Below, piece after piece: positions 9,920 through 18,051 of a DNA stretch of 64,000 nt. The notes under the pieces are model-generated. The model was given only the letters and a program-made list of their open reading frames with translations, ran no database searches and had not been told where the DNA came from. Position 1 is the first letter of the stretch. The number at the start of each line of letters is the position of its first letter. A program made the translations under genes and the position numbers. The DNA comes from Betaproteobacteria bacterium (GTDB taxonomy: Bacteria > Pseudomonadota > Gammaproteobacteria > Burkholderiales > Burkholderiaceae_C), in the NCBI GenBank assembly GCA_016704535.1, contig JADIZZ010000002.1:248001-312000 (forward strand). The letters are read 5' to 3'.

Positions 9920-10516
9920 TCAGGCCGGCGCCACGCGGGCCAGGACCTGAACGCTGCCGCGCGCATCGGCGCGCAGCACCAAGCCTTCGCCCGAGTCTGC
10001 GCCTTCCTTCACCAGCGCCGACAGCACGAACATGTGGGTCACCCAGACCTCGAAGCGGCCCGGCTGGCGTGCCGCCTCGGCCAGCGCGTCGCGCAGCAGG
10101 CCCAGGTGTTCGGCGTTGGTCTGCTCGGCGTAGCCGCGCGGCGAGCCCAGGGCGGGCCAGGCTTCTGCGCCGCCGAAAGCCAGCGCTGCGGTTTCGGTGC
10201 AGCGGCACCACGGGCTCGAGCGCACCCGCGCCGGCTTCAGCCCCTGTCGCTGGAACCACAGGCCGATACGCCGCGCCTGCGCGCGGCCCTCATCGTTCAG
10301 GTTGCGCTGCGTGCTGCATTGGCCCAGCGTGAAGCCCGGTGGGTCGAAGGTGCCGGGCGCCAGGGCGTGGCGCAAGGCGATCACGACGCCGCCGGCGCGC
10401 AGGGCGGTGGCGGCGGCGTCCGGGGTCTGGGCGTCTGCCAGCGCGGGCAGCGACACCAGCGGCAGCGCGAGGCCGGTACGCAGCAGCGCGCGCCGATGGA
10501 GGGGGTGTGAAAACAT
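9920..10516 (-). CDS. Exported histidine phosphatase family protein
   Basis: 198 aa. The N-terminus MFSHPLHRRALLRTGLALPL.. ends near ALADA and looks like a Tat- or Sec-type signal peptide (paired Arg at 8-9). The mature part has the histidine-phosphatase nucleophile in ALRHALAPG, a variant of the usual RHG. It also has CSTQRNLNDEGRAQA, the SSPWCRCTETA segment with the second Arg, and VTHMFVLSAL with the late catalytic His. Such short periplasmic members are common in Burkholderiales; the substrate is unknown. It lies 8 bp after the KefB-like gene on the same strand and may be co-transcribed with it. Confidence 0.8.
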   Translation of the reverse strand: MFSHPLHRRALLRTGLALPLVSLPALADAQTPDAAATALRAGGVVIALRHALAPGTFDPPGFTLGQCSTQRNLNDEGRAQARRIGLWFQRQGLKPARVRSSPWCRCTETAALAFGGAEAWPALGSPRGYAEQTNAEHLGLLRDALAEAARQPGRFEVWVTHMFVLSALVKEGADSGEGLVLRADARGSVQVLARVAPA

Positions 10517-10523
10517 GACGGGA

Positions 10524-12524
10524 TCATCCCCGCAGAAGCTTCTCCTCTGCCAGAGCCAGGGGTTCGGGGTGGCCCGACAAGACCAGCGTGTCGCCCGCCG
10601 ACAGCCGATGTTCGGGTGTTGGCGGGACGACGCCGCCGCTGGCGCTGCGCACCGAAACCACGCTCACGCCCACCGCATGCAGGGCCTGGGCGTCGAGTGT
10701 CTGGCCAAGGCAACGCGCGGCTTCGGGCAGCGTCACGCTCTGCAGCCGCGCCTGGTCGATCTCATGCGCCGTGTCGTCGTCGGCGCCGTGGAAGTAGCCG
10801 CGCAGCAGGCTGTAGCGTGCGTCGCGCGCGTCGCGCGTGATGCGGATGACGCGCTTCATCGGCACGCCCACCAGCGCCAACGCGTGGCCGGCCAGCATCA
10901 GGCTGCCTTCGATGGCCTCGGGCACCACCTCGGTGGCGCCGGCGGCGCGCAGCCGTTCGATGTCGCTGTCGTCGATGGTGCGCACGATCACCGGCACCCT
11001 GGGCGCATGGGCGCGCACGAGGTCCAGGATCCTCAGCGCACTGGCCGTGTCGTGGTAGCTCACCACCACCGCGGCGGCGCGCGCCAAGCCGGCGGCCATC
11101 AGGCTGGGCAGGCGCGCGGCGTCGCCGTAGACCACGCTCTGGCCGGCGGCGGCGGCCTGGCGCACGCGGTCGGGGTCGAGGTCCAGCGCCATGTAGGGGA
11201 TGCCCTCGGGTGTCAGCAGCCGCGCCAGGTTCTGGCCGCTGCGGCCGTAGCCGCAGATGATGACGTGGCGTTCGGCGGCGATGGCCTTCTTCGCGATGCT
11301 GGTCAGCGCCACGCTCTGCATCAGCCAGTCGTTGGCGCTCAGGCGGTTGACGATGCGGTTGCTGTGCATGATGAGGAAGGGCGTGGCCAGCATCGACATC
11401 ACCATGCTGGCCAGGATGGGGCTCATCCATTCGGCCGAGACGAGGCCGCGGTCGGCGCCCAGCGTCAGCAGCACGAAGCCGAACTCGCCGGCCTGTGCCA
11501 GGTACAGGCCGGTGCGCAGCGCCACGCCCGGCGCAGCGCCGAAGCCCCGCGCCAGCGCCGCCACCAGCACGAACTTGGCCACCAGCGGCAGCGTCGTCAG
11601 CAGCAGCACCAGGAACCACTGGTCGAGCACCGGCCGCCAGTCGAGTTTCATGCCGATCGTGATGAAGAACAGGCCCAGCAGCACGTCGTGGAAGGGTCGG
11701 ATGTCGGTTTCGACCTGGTGCTTGTATTCGGTCTCGGCCACCAGCATGCCGGCGACGAAGGCGCCCAGTGCCAGGCTCAGGCCGGCGTGTTCGGTCAGGT
11801 AGGCCAGGCCCAGCGTGACGAGCAGCAGGTTCAGCATGAAGAGCTCTTCGCTCTTGCGCCGCGCCACCAGCGTCAGCCACCAGCGCATCACACGCTGGCC
11901 GCCCACCAGCAGCACCGTGAGCAACGCGGCGGCCTTCAGCGCGGCCAGGCCCATCGCCATCGCCAGATCCTGACCCGAGCTGCCCAGCGCCGGTATCAGC
12001 ACCAGCAGCGGCACCACGGCCAGATCCTGGAACAGCAGCACGCCCATCACGCGGCGGCCGTGTTCGCTTTCCAGTTCCAGCCGCTCGGCCATCAGCTTGA
12101 CGACGATGGCGGTGGAGCTCATCGCGATGGCGCCGCCCAGCACCACGGCGCCCTGCCAGTTCATGCGCCAGGCTTCGCCGAACACCCCCGCATAGGCCGA
12201 CACCAGCATCACGTGGCCCAGCAGCGTGCCGATCATCGTCAGCACCACCTGGCTGAAGCCCAGGCCGAAGACCAGCGTGCGCATGCTGCGCAGCTTGGGC
12301 AGGTTGAACTCGAGACCTATGACGAACATCAGGAAGACGACGCCGAACTCGGCGAGGTACTTCACGCCCGCGGTGTCCTTGGCGAGCGCCAGCGCGTTGG
12401 GGCCGATGAGCACGCCCACCACCAGGTAGCCCAGCATCGGTGGCAGTTTCAGCGAGCGGCACACGACCACGCCGAGCACCGCGGCGACCAGGTAGAGCAG
12501 GACGAGTTCGAGGGTGGATGCCAA
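10524..12524 (-). CDS. KefB/YbaL-type monovalent cation:proton antiporter-2
   Basis: 666 aa inner-membrane CPA2 antiporter, probably K+/H+ exchange. The chosen start is TTG at 12524 (ASTLELVLLYLVAAVLG follows); the open frame continues far upstream but only as antisense of kdsD. About 12 hydrophobic segments occupy residues 1-385, including the LPPMLGYLVVGVLIGP and AGEFGFVLLTLG motifs. A Rossmann RCK-N domain follows (HVIICGYGRSGQNLARLL, about 405-525), and the C-terminus is a TrkA-C-like domain (LSAGDTLVLSGHPE). In E. coli such proteins are gated by glutathione adducts; that ligand cannot be inferred here. It is divergent from kdsD across 81 bp. Confidence 0.9.
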   Translation of the reverse strand: MASTLELVLLYLVAAVLGVVVCRSLKLPPMLGYLVVGVLIGPNALALAKDTAGVKYLAEFGVVFLMFVIGLEFNLPKLRSMRTLVFGLGFSQVVLTMIGTLLGHVMLVSAYAGVFGEAWRMNWQGAVVLGGAIAMSSTAIVVKLMAERLELESEHGRRVMGVLLFQDLAVVPLLVLIPALGSSGQDLAMAMGLAALKAAALLTVLLVGGQRVMRWWLTLVARRKSEELFMLNLLLVTLGLAYLTEHAGLSLALGAFVAGMLVAETEYKHQVETDIRPFHDVLLGLFFITIGMKLDWRPVLDQWFLVLLLTTLPLVAKFVLVAALARGFGAAPGVALRTGLYLAQAGEFGFVLLTLGADRGLVSAEWMSPILASMVMSMLATPFLIMHSNRIVNRLSANDWLMQSVALTSIAKKAIAAERHVIICGYGRSGQNLARLLTPEGIPYMALDLDPDRVRQAAAAGQSVVYGDAARLPSLMAAGLARAAAVVVSYHDTASALRILDLVRAHAPRVPVIVRTIDDSDIERLRAAGATEVVPEAIEGSLMLAGHALALVGVPMKRVIRITRDARDARYSLLRGYFHGADDDTAHEIDQARLQSVTLPEAARCLGQTLDAQALHAVGVSVVSVRSASGGVVPPTPEHRLSAGDTLVLSGHPEPLALAEEKLLRG

Positions 12525-12605
12525 GGCCGCGAGGGGGGTGCCTAGAATGAGTCGATCGTATTCGACGCCTCTGCAGCCAGCGCGCCGCCCCGCACCCCTT
12601 CCGCC

Positions 12606-13595
12606 TTGGACCACACCTCCACCTTCGACCCCGCGCGCGCGCTGCGCATGGCCGTCCGCACCTTCGAGATCGAGGCCGGCGCCCTGACGGCGTTGGCCCA
12701 TCGCCTGGACGACGCCTTCGTGCGTGCCGTGCAGGCCGTGCTGGCCTGCCGCGGGCGCGTGGTGGTGATGGGCATGGGCAAGAGCGGGCACGTCGGCCGC
12801 AAGATCGCGGCCACGCTGGCGTCCACCGGCACGCCGGCGATGTTCGTGCACCCGGCCGAGGCCAGCCACGGCGACCTGGGCATGGTGATGCAGCGCGACG
12901 TGGTGCTGGCAATCAGCAACAGCGGCGAAAGTGATGAGCTGGCTGCGCTGCTGCCGGCCTTGCGACGCCTGGGCGTGACCTTCATCGCGATGACGGGGGG
13001 CGCCGACTCGACGCTGGCCAGGCACGCCGACATCGTGCTGAGCAGCGCCGTAGACGAAGAAGCCTGCCCGCTGAACCTGGCGCCCACGGCCAGCACCACG
13101 GCGCAGATGGCGCTGGGCGACGCGCTGGCCGTGGCGCTGCTGGACGCGCGTGGTTTCAAGCCCGAGGACTTCGCGCGTTCGCACCCCGGCGGCAGCCTGG
13201 GGCGCAAGCTGCTGATGCACGTGCACGACCTGATGCGCAGCGGTGACGCCGTGCCCCGCGTGCCGCCCACGGCCACGCTCGGCGAGTTGTTGCGCGAAAT
13301 GACGGGCAAGGGCCTGGGCTTCACTGCGGTGACGGGCGACGACCAGCGCCCGCTGGGCATCTTCACCGACGGCGACCTGCGTCGCCGTATCGAAAGCGGC
13401 GCCGACCTGCGCGCGCTCACTGCCGAAGAGGTGATGCACCGCCAGCCGCGCCTGGTGCGCGCCGACGCGCTGGCGGTCGACGCCGCCGACGTGATGGAGC
13501 AGCACCGCATCACCAGCGTGCTGGTGGTGGATGCCGAGGGCCGTCTCGTCGGCGCGCTGAACTCGAACGACCTGATGCGCGCGAAGGTGATCTGA
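12606..13595 (+). CDS. kdsD: D-arabinose-5-phosphate isomerase KdsD (KpsF/GutQ family)
   Basis: Converts ribulose-5-P to arabinose-5-P, the first step to Kdo for LPS. The TTG start at 12606 gives 329 aa, matching the ~328 aa family; the next ATG (12648) would trim 14 residues. The SIS domain carries GMGKSGHVGRKIAATL (about 55-70) and EASHGDLGMV, and AFSHPGGSLG-like FARSHPGGSLGRKLL ends it. Two CBS domains fill residues 205-329. It heads a kdsD-kdsC-lptC run: 4 bp to kdsC. It is divergent from the antiporter gene. Confidence 0.94.
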   Translation: MDHTSTFDPARALRMAVRTFEIEAGALTALAHRLDDAFVRAVQAVLACRGRVVVMGMGKSGHVGRKIAATLASTGTPAMFVHPAEASHGDLGMVMQRDVVLAISNSGESDELAALLPALRRLGVTFIAMTGGADSTLARHADIVLSSAVDEEACPLNLAPTASTTAQMALGDALAVALLDARGFKPEDFARSHPGGSLGRKLLMHVHDLMRSGDAVPRVPPTATLGELLREMTGKGLGFTAVTGDDQRPLGIFTDGDLRRRIESGADLRALTAEEVMHRQPRLVRADALAVDAADVMEQHRITSVLVVDAEGRLVGALNSNDLMRAKVI

Positions 13596-13599
13596 CGCC

Positions 13600-14172
13600 A
13601 TGACTCCGACCCTGAGCTTCGCGCCCGAACTGCTGCTGCGCGCTCAGGGCGCTGGCTTGGGCATGAAGGCGGCGATCTTCGACGTCGACGGCGTGCTGAC
13701 GGATGGCCGCATTTACATCGATCAGCATGGCGAGACGGTCAAGGCTTTCGCGACGCTGGACGGGCAAGGGCTGAAGTTGCTGAAGCAGGGCGGCATCGAG
13801 CCCCTGGTGATCACCGGCCGCGACTCGCCGGCCGTGCGGCGGCGCGTGGCCGACCTGGGGTTGGTGCACGCGGTCTACGGGGCGCGCGACAAGCTCGCTG
13901 CGGCCAACGGCTTGCTGGAGTCGCTGGGCCTGGGCTGGGACGAGGTGGCGGCCATCGGCGACGACTGGCCCGACCTGCCGCTGCTCACGCGCGCCGCCTT
14001 TGCGGCAGCGCCGGCCAACGCGCATGCCGAGGTGAAGGCGGTGGCGCACCACGTCACGGCGGCCGGCGGCGGGCACGGCGCGGCGCGCGAGTTCTGCGAC
14101 CTGCTGCTGATCGCCGCCGGCCGCTATGCCGGCCTGCTGCAGGATCATCTGCAGACGCTGGACGGTGCCTGA
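13600..14172 (+). CDS. kdsC: Kdo-8-phosphate phosphatase KdsC
   Basis: HAD-superfamily phosphatase that releases Kdo from Kdo-8-P. 190 aa, close to the family norm (~185). Motif I FDVDGVLTDGRIY (nucleophile and acid/base Asp), motif II VITGRDS and motif IV GDDWPDLPLL are all intact, as is the glycine-rich C-terminal HHVTAAGGGHGAARE segment that closes on the active site of a neighbouring subunit. It sits between kdsD and lptC in the usual order. Confidence 0.95.
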   Translation: MTPTLSFAPELLLRAQGAGLGMKAAIFDVDGVLTDGRIYIDQHGETVKAFATLDGQGLKLLKQGGIEPLVITGRDSPAVRRRVADLGLVHAVYGARDKLAAANGLLESLGLGWDEVAAIGDDWPDLPLLTRAAFAAAPANAHAEVKAVAHHVTAAGGGHGAAREFCDLLLIAAGRYAGLLQDHLQTLDGA

Positions 14173-14212
14173 GCGCGCCGCGGCACCGCTTCGGTACCCG
14201 TCTGTCCGCCCC

Positions 14213-14902
14213 ATGAGCGTAGAGCTGCACCTGCCCGATCTGCCCGAGGTGCCTATCTCGCTGGGCCCGGCGCAGAACGCCAACACGCGCCCACGCATGC
14301 CTTGGCACTTGCGCCTGCGCGACGTGTTCTCGGCCTACCTGCCGCTGCTGCTGATGGCGTTGCTGGCGCTGGCCAGCTGGTGGCTGGTCAAGAACTCGCC
14401 GCGGCCCATCGCAGCGGCGGAAGAACGGCCGGTCAGCAGTGAACCCGACTACACGATGAGCGGTTTTGCGCTCGAACGCTTTGCTGCCGACGGGCGCCTG
14501 CGGCTGCGCATCGAGGGTGCGCACATGCGGCACTTTCCGGCCACCGACCGCATCGAGATCGACGACGTACGCATCCACGCCGTGGCCGACGACGGCCGCA
14601 TCACGCTGGCCCATGCCCGCCAGGCCATCGGCAACGGCGACGGCAGCGAGCTGCAGCTTCTGGGTGGCGCCGAGGTCACCAGCGATGACGGCAAAGGCAC
14701 GCCACTGCAGATGCGCAGCGAGTTCCTGCACGCCTTCCTGGTGACCGAGCGTGTACGCAGCCACCTGCCGGTGTGGGTGCGCCTGGGCACCAACGAATGG
14801 CGTGCCGGTGGGCTGGACTATGACCATGCGGCGCGCAAGCTGGACCTGGCTGGCCCGATGCGCGCCGAGCTGGCGCCGCGTGCGGCGCGCGCATCGCGTT
14901 GA
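14213..14902 (+). CDS. lptC: LPS export protein LptC
   Basis: Bitopic inner-membrane protein linking the LptB2FG transporter to periplasmic LptA. The ATG at 14213 gives 229 aa. A cytoplasmic N-terminus of ~35 residues is followed by one TM segment (LPLLLMALLALASWWLV, about 43-60) and a beta-rich periplasmic domain beginning PDYTMSGFALERFAADGRLR. The family call rests on this architecture, the motif and its position after kdsC. Unlike most relatives, lptA and lptB do not follow; a dehydrogenase does. Confidence 0.88.
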   Translation: MSVELHLPDLPEVPISLGPAQNANTRPRMPWHLRLRDVFSAYLPLLLMALLALASWWLVKNSPRPIAAAEERPVSSEPDYTMSGFALERFAADGRLRLRIEGAHMRHFPATDRIEIDDVRIHAVADDGRITLAHARQAIGNGDGSELQLLGGAEVTSDDGKGTPLQMRSEFLHAFLVTERVRSHLPVWVRLGTNEWRAGGLDYDHAARKLDLAGPMRAELAPRAARASR

Positions 14903-15008
14903 GTGCCGGCGGCCTGAGGTGTGCTGACATGAGCGCCGACCGCCCGCCGCCGTGGACAACCCTGCGCTGTGCCATGCCAACGTCCTTGAACAGCCGGAAG
15001 GTAGTCCA

Positions 15009-15785
15009 GTGAGCGTGGCACCGCTGGTCATCATCACCGGGGCCTCCAGCGGCATAGGCCAGGCCTTGGCAGCGCGCTACGCGGCGGCTGGGTGGCGGCT
15101 GGGGCTGGTGGCCCGCCGGGTGGCCGAACTGAAGGCCTGGGCTCTGGCCCGGGGACTGGGCGCCGATCGGTGCGTGGTTTACGGCGCCGATGTCGCCGTC
15201 ACTGACAGCATCGTGCAGGCCGGGAAGGACTGCATCGAGCGACAGGGGCTGCCCGACGTGGTCATCGCCTGTGCCGGGGTCAGCATCGGCATGGATACGG
15301 CCGAGCGAGCCGACCTCGAGGTCATGCGCGAGATGTTCGCGCTGAACAACGTGGGGCTGGCCGCCACCTTCCACCCTTTCGTGCGTGGCATGCGCGAGCG
15401 GGGTTCGGGCACGTTGGTGGGCGTGGCCAGCGTGTCGGCCATCCGCGGGCTGCCGGGCCACGGTGCCTACTGTGCCAGCAAGGCCGGCGTGGTGGCTTAC
15501 TGCGAGAGCCTGCGGGTCGAGTGCCGCGGCGCCGGCGTGCGTGTGGTGACGCTGGTGCCGGGCTACGTGGCCACGCCGCTGACGGCGAGCAACCCCTACC
15601 GCATGCCCTTCATGATCCAGCCCGAGGTCTTCGCCGAACGGGCCTTCCTTGCCATCCAAGGCGGGCGCAGCTACGTCGTGATTCCCTGGCAGATGGGCTT
15701 GGTGGCCAAGCTGCTGCGCCTGCTGCCGAACGCCCTGTTCGACCGCCTGATGTCACGTCGTGGTCGCAAGCCGCGGCGCGGCTGA
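15009..15785 (+). CDS. SDR-family NAD(P)-dependent oxidoreductase
   Basis: 258 aa short-chain dehydrogenase. Start GTG at 15009 is chosen because GGAAGG lies about 6 nt upstream; another GTG at 14952 would add 19 residues without a good ribosome site. Rossmann motif TGASSGIGQAL, the ACAG structural motif, catalytic Ser in VASVSAIRG and YCASK (YxxxK) are all present. The C-terminal ~60 residues have a hydrophobic/basic tail (PWQMGLVAKLLRLLP) suggesting membrane association, as in lipid-acting SDRs. The substrate is unknown. It follows lptC by about 100 bp. Confidence 0.85.
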   Translation: MSVAPLVIITGASSGIGQALAARYAAAGWRLGLVARRVAELKAWALARGLGADRCVVYGADVAVTDSIVQAGKDCIERQGLPDVVIACAGVSIGMDTAERADLEVMREMFALNNVGLAATFHPFVRGMRERGSGTLVGVASVSAIRGLPGHGAYCASKAGVVAYCESLRVECRGAGVRVVTLVPGYVATPLTASNPYRMPFMIQPEVFAERAFLAIQGGRSYVVIPWQMGLVAKLLRLLPNALFDRLMSRRGRKPRRG

Positions 15786-15859
15786 GCCGCCCGCCCGCGC
15801 CGCCCCGAGAGGCCCGTGCCCGCCGAAGCCCATCAGCGGCATGACAACATTCTGGCTCC

Positions 15860-16798
15860 GTGATCGACGTCGTCGTCCTCTTTTTCCTGCTCGGGGTGTT
15901 GGCGCGCCTGGTCAAGAGCGACTTGCGCCTGCCTGAGGCGCTGTACGAAACCCTGTCGATCTACCTGCTGCTGGCCATCGGCCTGAAAGGTGGCATCGAG
16001 CTCAGCAAGCAGCCGCTTGCGGCGCTGGCGCCGCAGGTGCTCGCCTGCATGGCGCTGGGCTTTGCCATTCCCTTCGTGCTGTTTCCTCTGGCGCGTGCGC
16101 TGCGCCTGAACCGGGCCGACGCCGCGGCGCTCGTGGCGCATTACGGCTCGGTCAGCGTCGTCACCTTCGCGGTGGCCTCGGCCGCGCTGGCGCGGCAGGG
16201 CCTGGAGTACGAAAGCCACGCGGCACTGTGGGTGGCCGTGATGGAGGCGCCCGGCCTGGTGGCCGGCATCCTGCTGGCCCGCATGGGCAGCGCCGGCAGG
16301 GGCGCCGGCGACTGGCGCCGGGTAGCGCACGACGTGTTGTTCGGCAAGAGCGTGTTGTTGCTGATGGGCGGGCTGGTCATCGGCGCCGTGGCCGGCGAGG
16401 CGGGCACGGCCCCGATCAAGGCCGTGTTCATCGACCCGTTCAAGGGTGTGCTGGCGCTCTTCCTGCTGGAACTGGGGCTCGTGGCGGGGGGACGGCTGGC
16501 CGAGGTGCGCCGCTTCGGCGCGGCTGTGCTGGTGATCGGCCTGGGCGCGCCGCCCGTGCTGGCGGTGGCGGGTGCGCTCACCGGTCTGGCGCTGGGGCTG
16601 TCGACCGGCGGTGTGGCACTGCTGGCCACGCTGGCAGCCAGCGCCAGCTACATCGCCGCGCCGACGGCCATGCGCATCGCCGTGCCCGAGGCCAACGCCG
16701 CACTCTCGATCACGGCCGCGCTGGGCGTCACCTTTCCGTTCAACATCGTGGTCGGCATTCCCCTGTACATCGCCCTGGCGCAGAAACTCACGGCATGA
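15860..16798 (+). CDS. sbtA: SbtA-type sodium-dependent bicarbonate transporter
   Basis: 312 aa integral membrane protein with about 10 hydrophobic segments and two inverted halves. It begins IDVVVLFFLLGVLARLVKSDLRLP and shows ETLSIYLLLAIGLKGG, AHYGSVSVVTF and ASASYIAAPTAMRIAVPEANAAL, typical of the SBT (former DUF897) permease family that takes up bicarbonate with sodium. Length is shorter than cyanobacterial SbtA (~370 aa), mainly in the central loop. Start is GTG at 15860 without a clear Shine-Dalgarno. Its stop overlaps the next start (ATGA), coupling it to the PII-like gene. Confidence 0.85.
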   Translation: MIDVVVLFFLLGVLARLVKSDLRLPEALYETLSIYLLLAIGLKGGIELSKQPLAALAPQVLACMALGFAIPFVLFPLARALRLNRADAAALVAHYGSVSVVTFAVASAALARQGLEYESHAALWVAVMEAPGLVAGILLARMGSAGRGAGDWRRVAHDVLFGKSVLLLMGGLVIGAVAGEAGTAPIKAVFIDPFKGVLALFLLELGLVAGGRLAEVRRFGAAVLVIGLGAPPVLAVAGALTGLALGLSTGGVALLATLAASASYIAAPTAMRIAVPEANAALSITAALGVTFPFNIVVGIPLYIALAQKLTA

Positions 16799-17103
16799 CA
16801 CTGTCCAAGCACCCCAAGACCCTGCTCGTCATCGTCGCCGAGGCTGTTCTGGAGAGTCGGCTGGTGCGCGACGCGCGCGAGCGCGGTGCCCAGGGCTGGA
16901 CCGTCACCGAGGTGCATGGCGGCGGCCACGAAGGTGTGCGCGAAGGCGCCTGGGAGGCCGACCGCACGGTCGAACTGAAAGTGATTTGCGACGCCGCGGT
17001 GGCCGACGCCATTGCCGAGCACGTGCTGGCCACCTACGCCCCCCACTACAGCGTGGCGCTGTACTTCAGCGCCGTAGCGGTGCTGCGGCCCGAGAGATAC
17101 TGA
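16795..17103 (+). CDS. sbtB: PII-like regulator of the bicarbonate transporter (SbtB-type)
   Basis: 102 aa with a GlnB-like ferredoxin-fold pattern: beta-1 KTLLVIVAEAVLESRL, a flexible T-loop region around VHGGGHEGVREG (about 40-51) and a late strand YSVALYFSAVAVLRPERY. It is translationally coupled to the SbtA gene, the usual arrangement for SbtA/SbtB. In cyanobacteria SbtB binds adenyl nucleotides and gates SbtA. The C-terminal CGPxGC redox loop of cyanobacterial SbtB is absent here, so redox control is not expected. Identification is by context plus fold pattern. Confidence 0.75.
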   Translation: MTLSKHPKTLLVIVAEAVLESRLVRDARERGAQGWTVTEVHGGGHEGVREGAWEADRTVELKVICDAAVADAIAEHVLATYAPHYSVALYFSAVAVLRPERY

Positions 17104-17189
17104 CTGTGGACGTGCGGGTCCAGAATGATCCGCTCGCCGCACGAAGGCCCGATCGCGATTTCACGCGCACGGGCTGAGCGCCGCGCAGC

Positions 17190-17214
17190 AAAAAGGGCAC
17201 CCTGAGGTGCCCTT
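17190..17214 (-). terminator. Intrinsic terminator of the RRM gene
   Basis: Perfect 7-bp stem GGGCACC / GGTGCCC (17195-17201 and 17206-17212) with a 4-nt loop, followed on the minus strand by a T5 run. It lies about 40 bp after the stop of the RNA-binding protein gene. Confidence 0.85.
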
Positions 17215-17254
17215 CGAGGCTGCGGCCCGCTGGGGCCGCGATACGGATCGGTGA

Positions 17255-17797
17255 TCAGTAACCGCCGCGGCTCCCGCCGCCGCTGCCACCACCGTAGCCG
17301 CCACCACCACTGCCGCCGCTGCGGCCGCCACCGCCACTGCCGCCACCGCCGTAGGGGCTGCGGCCACCGCCGCCACCGTAGGGGCTGCGGCCACCGCCGC
17401 CGCCGGCACCACCTCCGCCGGCACCACCGCTGCCGCCACCACCGTAGCCGCCGCCACCACCACCGTAGCCGCCACCGCCACCACCGCCGTAGCCACCGCC
17501 ACCACCGCTGCGACCACCGCCACCGCCGCCAAAGCCGCCCGGACGCTCTTCACGCGGACGCGCTTCGTTGACGACGACGGCACGGCCGTCGATCGGCTGG
17601 CCGTTCATGCCATTGATGGCCGCTTGCGCTTCGGGGTCGGAACCCATCTCCACGAAACCGAAGCCCTTGGAGCGGCCGGTTTCACGATCCATCATGACCT
17701 TGGCGGACGTGACGGTGCCGAACTGAGAAAAAGCCTGGAGCAGCGAATCGTCGCGCACCGAATAAGCCAGATTACCTACGTACAGTTTGTTTCCCAC
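17255..17797 (-). CDS. Glycine-rich RRM-domain RNA-binding protein
   Basis: 180 aa. Residues 1-80 form one RNA recognition motif with RNP2 LYVGNL (5-10) and RNP1 KGFGFVEM (about 44-51). Residues 88-180 are almost only Gly with Tyr, Ser and Arg (GGYGGGG and RSPYGGGG repeats). This matches the Rbp/GRP-type proteins of cyanobacteria and proteobacteria, often cold-induced and able to bind mRNA; the low-complexity tail may phase-separate. A terminator follows and a ~130-nt or longer leader is likely. A recent internal duplication is visible in the tail (see repeat). Confidence 0.92.
   Translation of the reverse strand: MGNKLYVGNLAYSVRDDSLLQAFSQFGTVTSAKVMMDRETGRSKGFGFVEMGSDPEAQAAINGMNGQPIDGRAVVVNEARPREERPGGFGGGGGGRSGGGGGYGGGGGGGYGGGGGGYGGGGSGGAGGGGAGGGGGRSPYGGGGGRSPYGGGGSGGGGRSGGSGGGGYGGGSGGGSRGGY
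17275..17540. repeat. Glycine-codon repeat array in RRM protein tail
   Basis: Degenerate CCGCCACCG-type units encode the Gly-rich tail. A nearly exact unit CCGTAGGGGCTGCGGCC occurs twice, 30 bp apart (about 17350 and 17380), encoding RSPYGGGG twice. Such arrays vary in length between strains. Confidence 0.75.
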
Positions 17798-18051
17798 GGG
17801 GAGCCCTCAAAAGAACCTGTCAGAAACCATGCGGAGCTCAACCCTGCGTGAACCGATCATGCGAAAGGTGCGGCTGCCAGACACAGACTCCCTATTAGGG
17901 CATCGCTGAACGCAGCATGTAAAGAAGCCATGCGTCAAGTGTTGTTTTCGCGCCCCGAGGACAAACCCGGGCGCCTGACGGCTGGGCGTCAGGTCCTGCA
18001 AACCCGGCGCGCGCGGGCTGCCGCCAAGCCGCCAACCCCTACCATCGTGGC
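17798..18051. other. Divergent gap, RRM gene leader and hairpin
   Basis: 254 bp between divergent genes. It should hold the leader and promoter of the RRM gene and the promoter of the MarC gene, but no confident -35/-10 pair was found. A 7-bp hairpin CCTGACG / CGTCAGG lies at 17974-17993 without a T-run. Confidence 0.4.

Noticed and set aside
10197..12545. Long plus-strand open frame (~780 codons) opposite the KefB-type gene
   Set aside because: Antisense of a well-supported antiporter gene; composition is repetitive His/Gln/Arg and has no domain.
17275..17540. CRISPR-like repeats
   Set aside because: They are glycine-codon repeats in an RRM protein tail, without unique spacers or cas genes.
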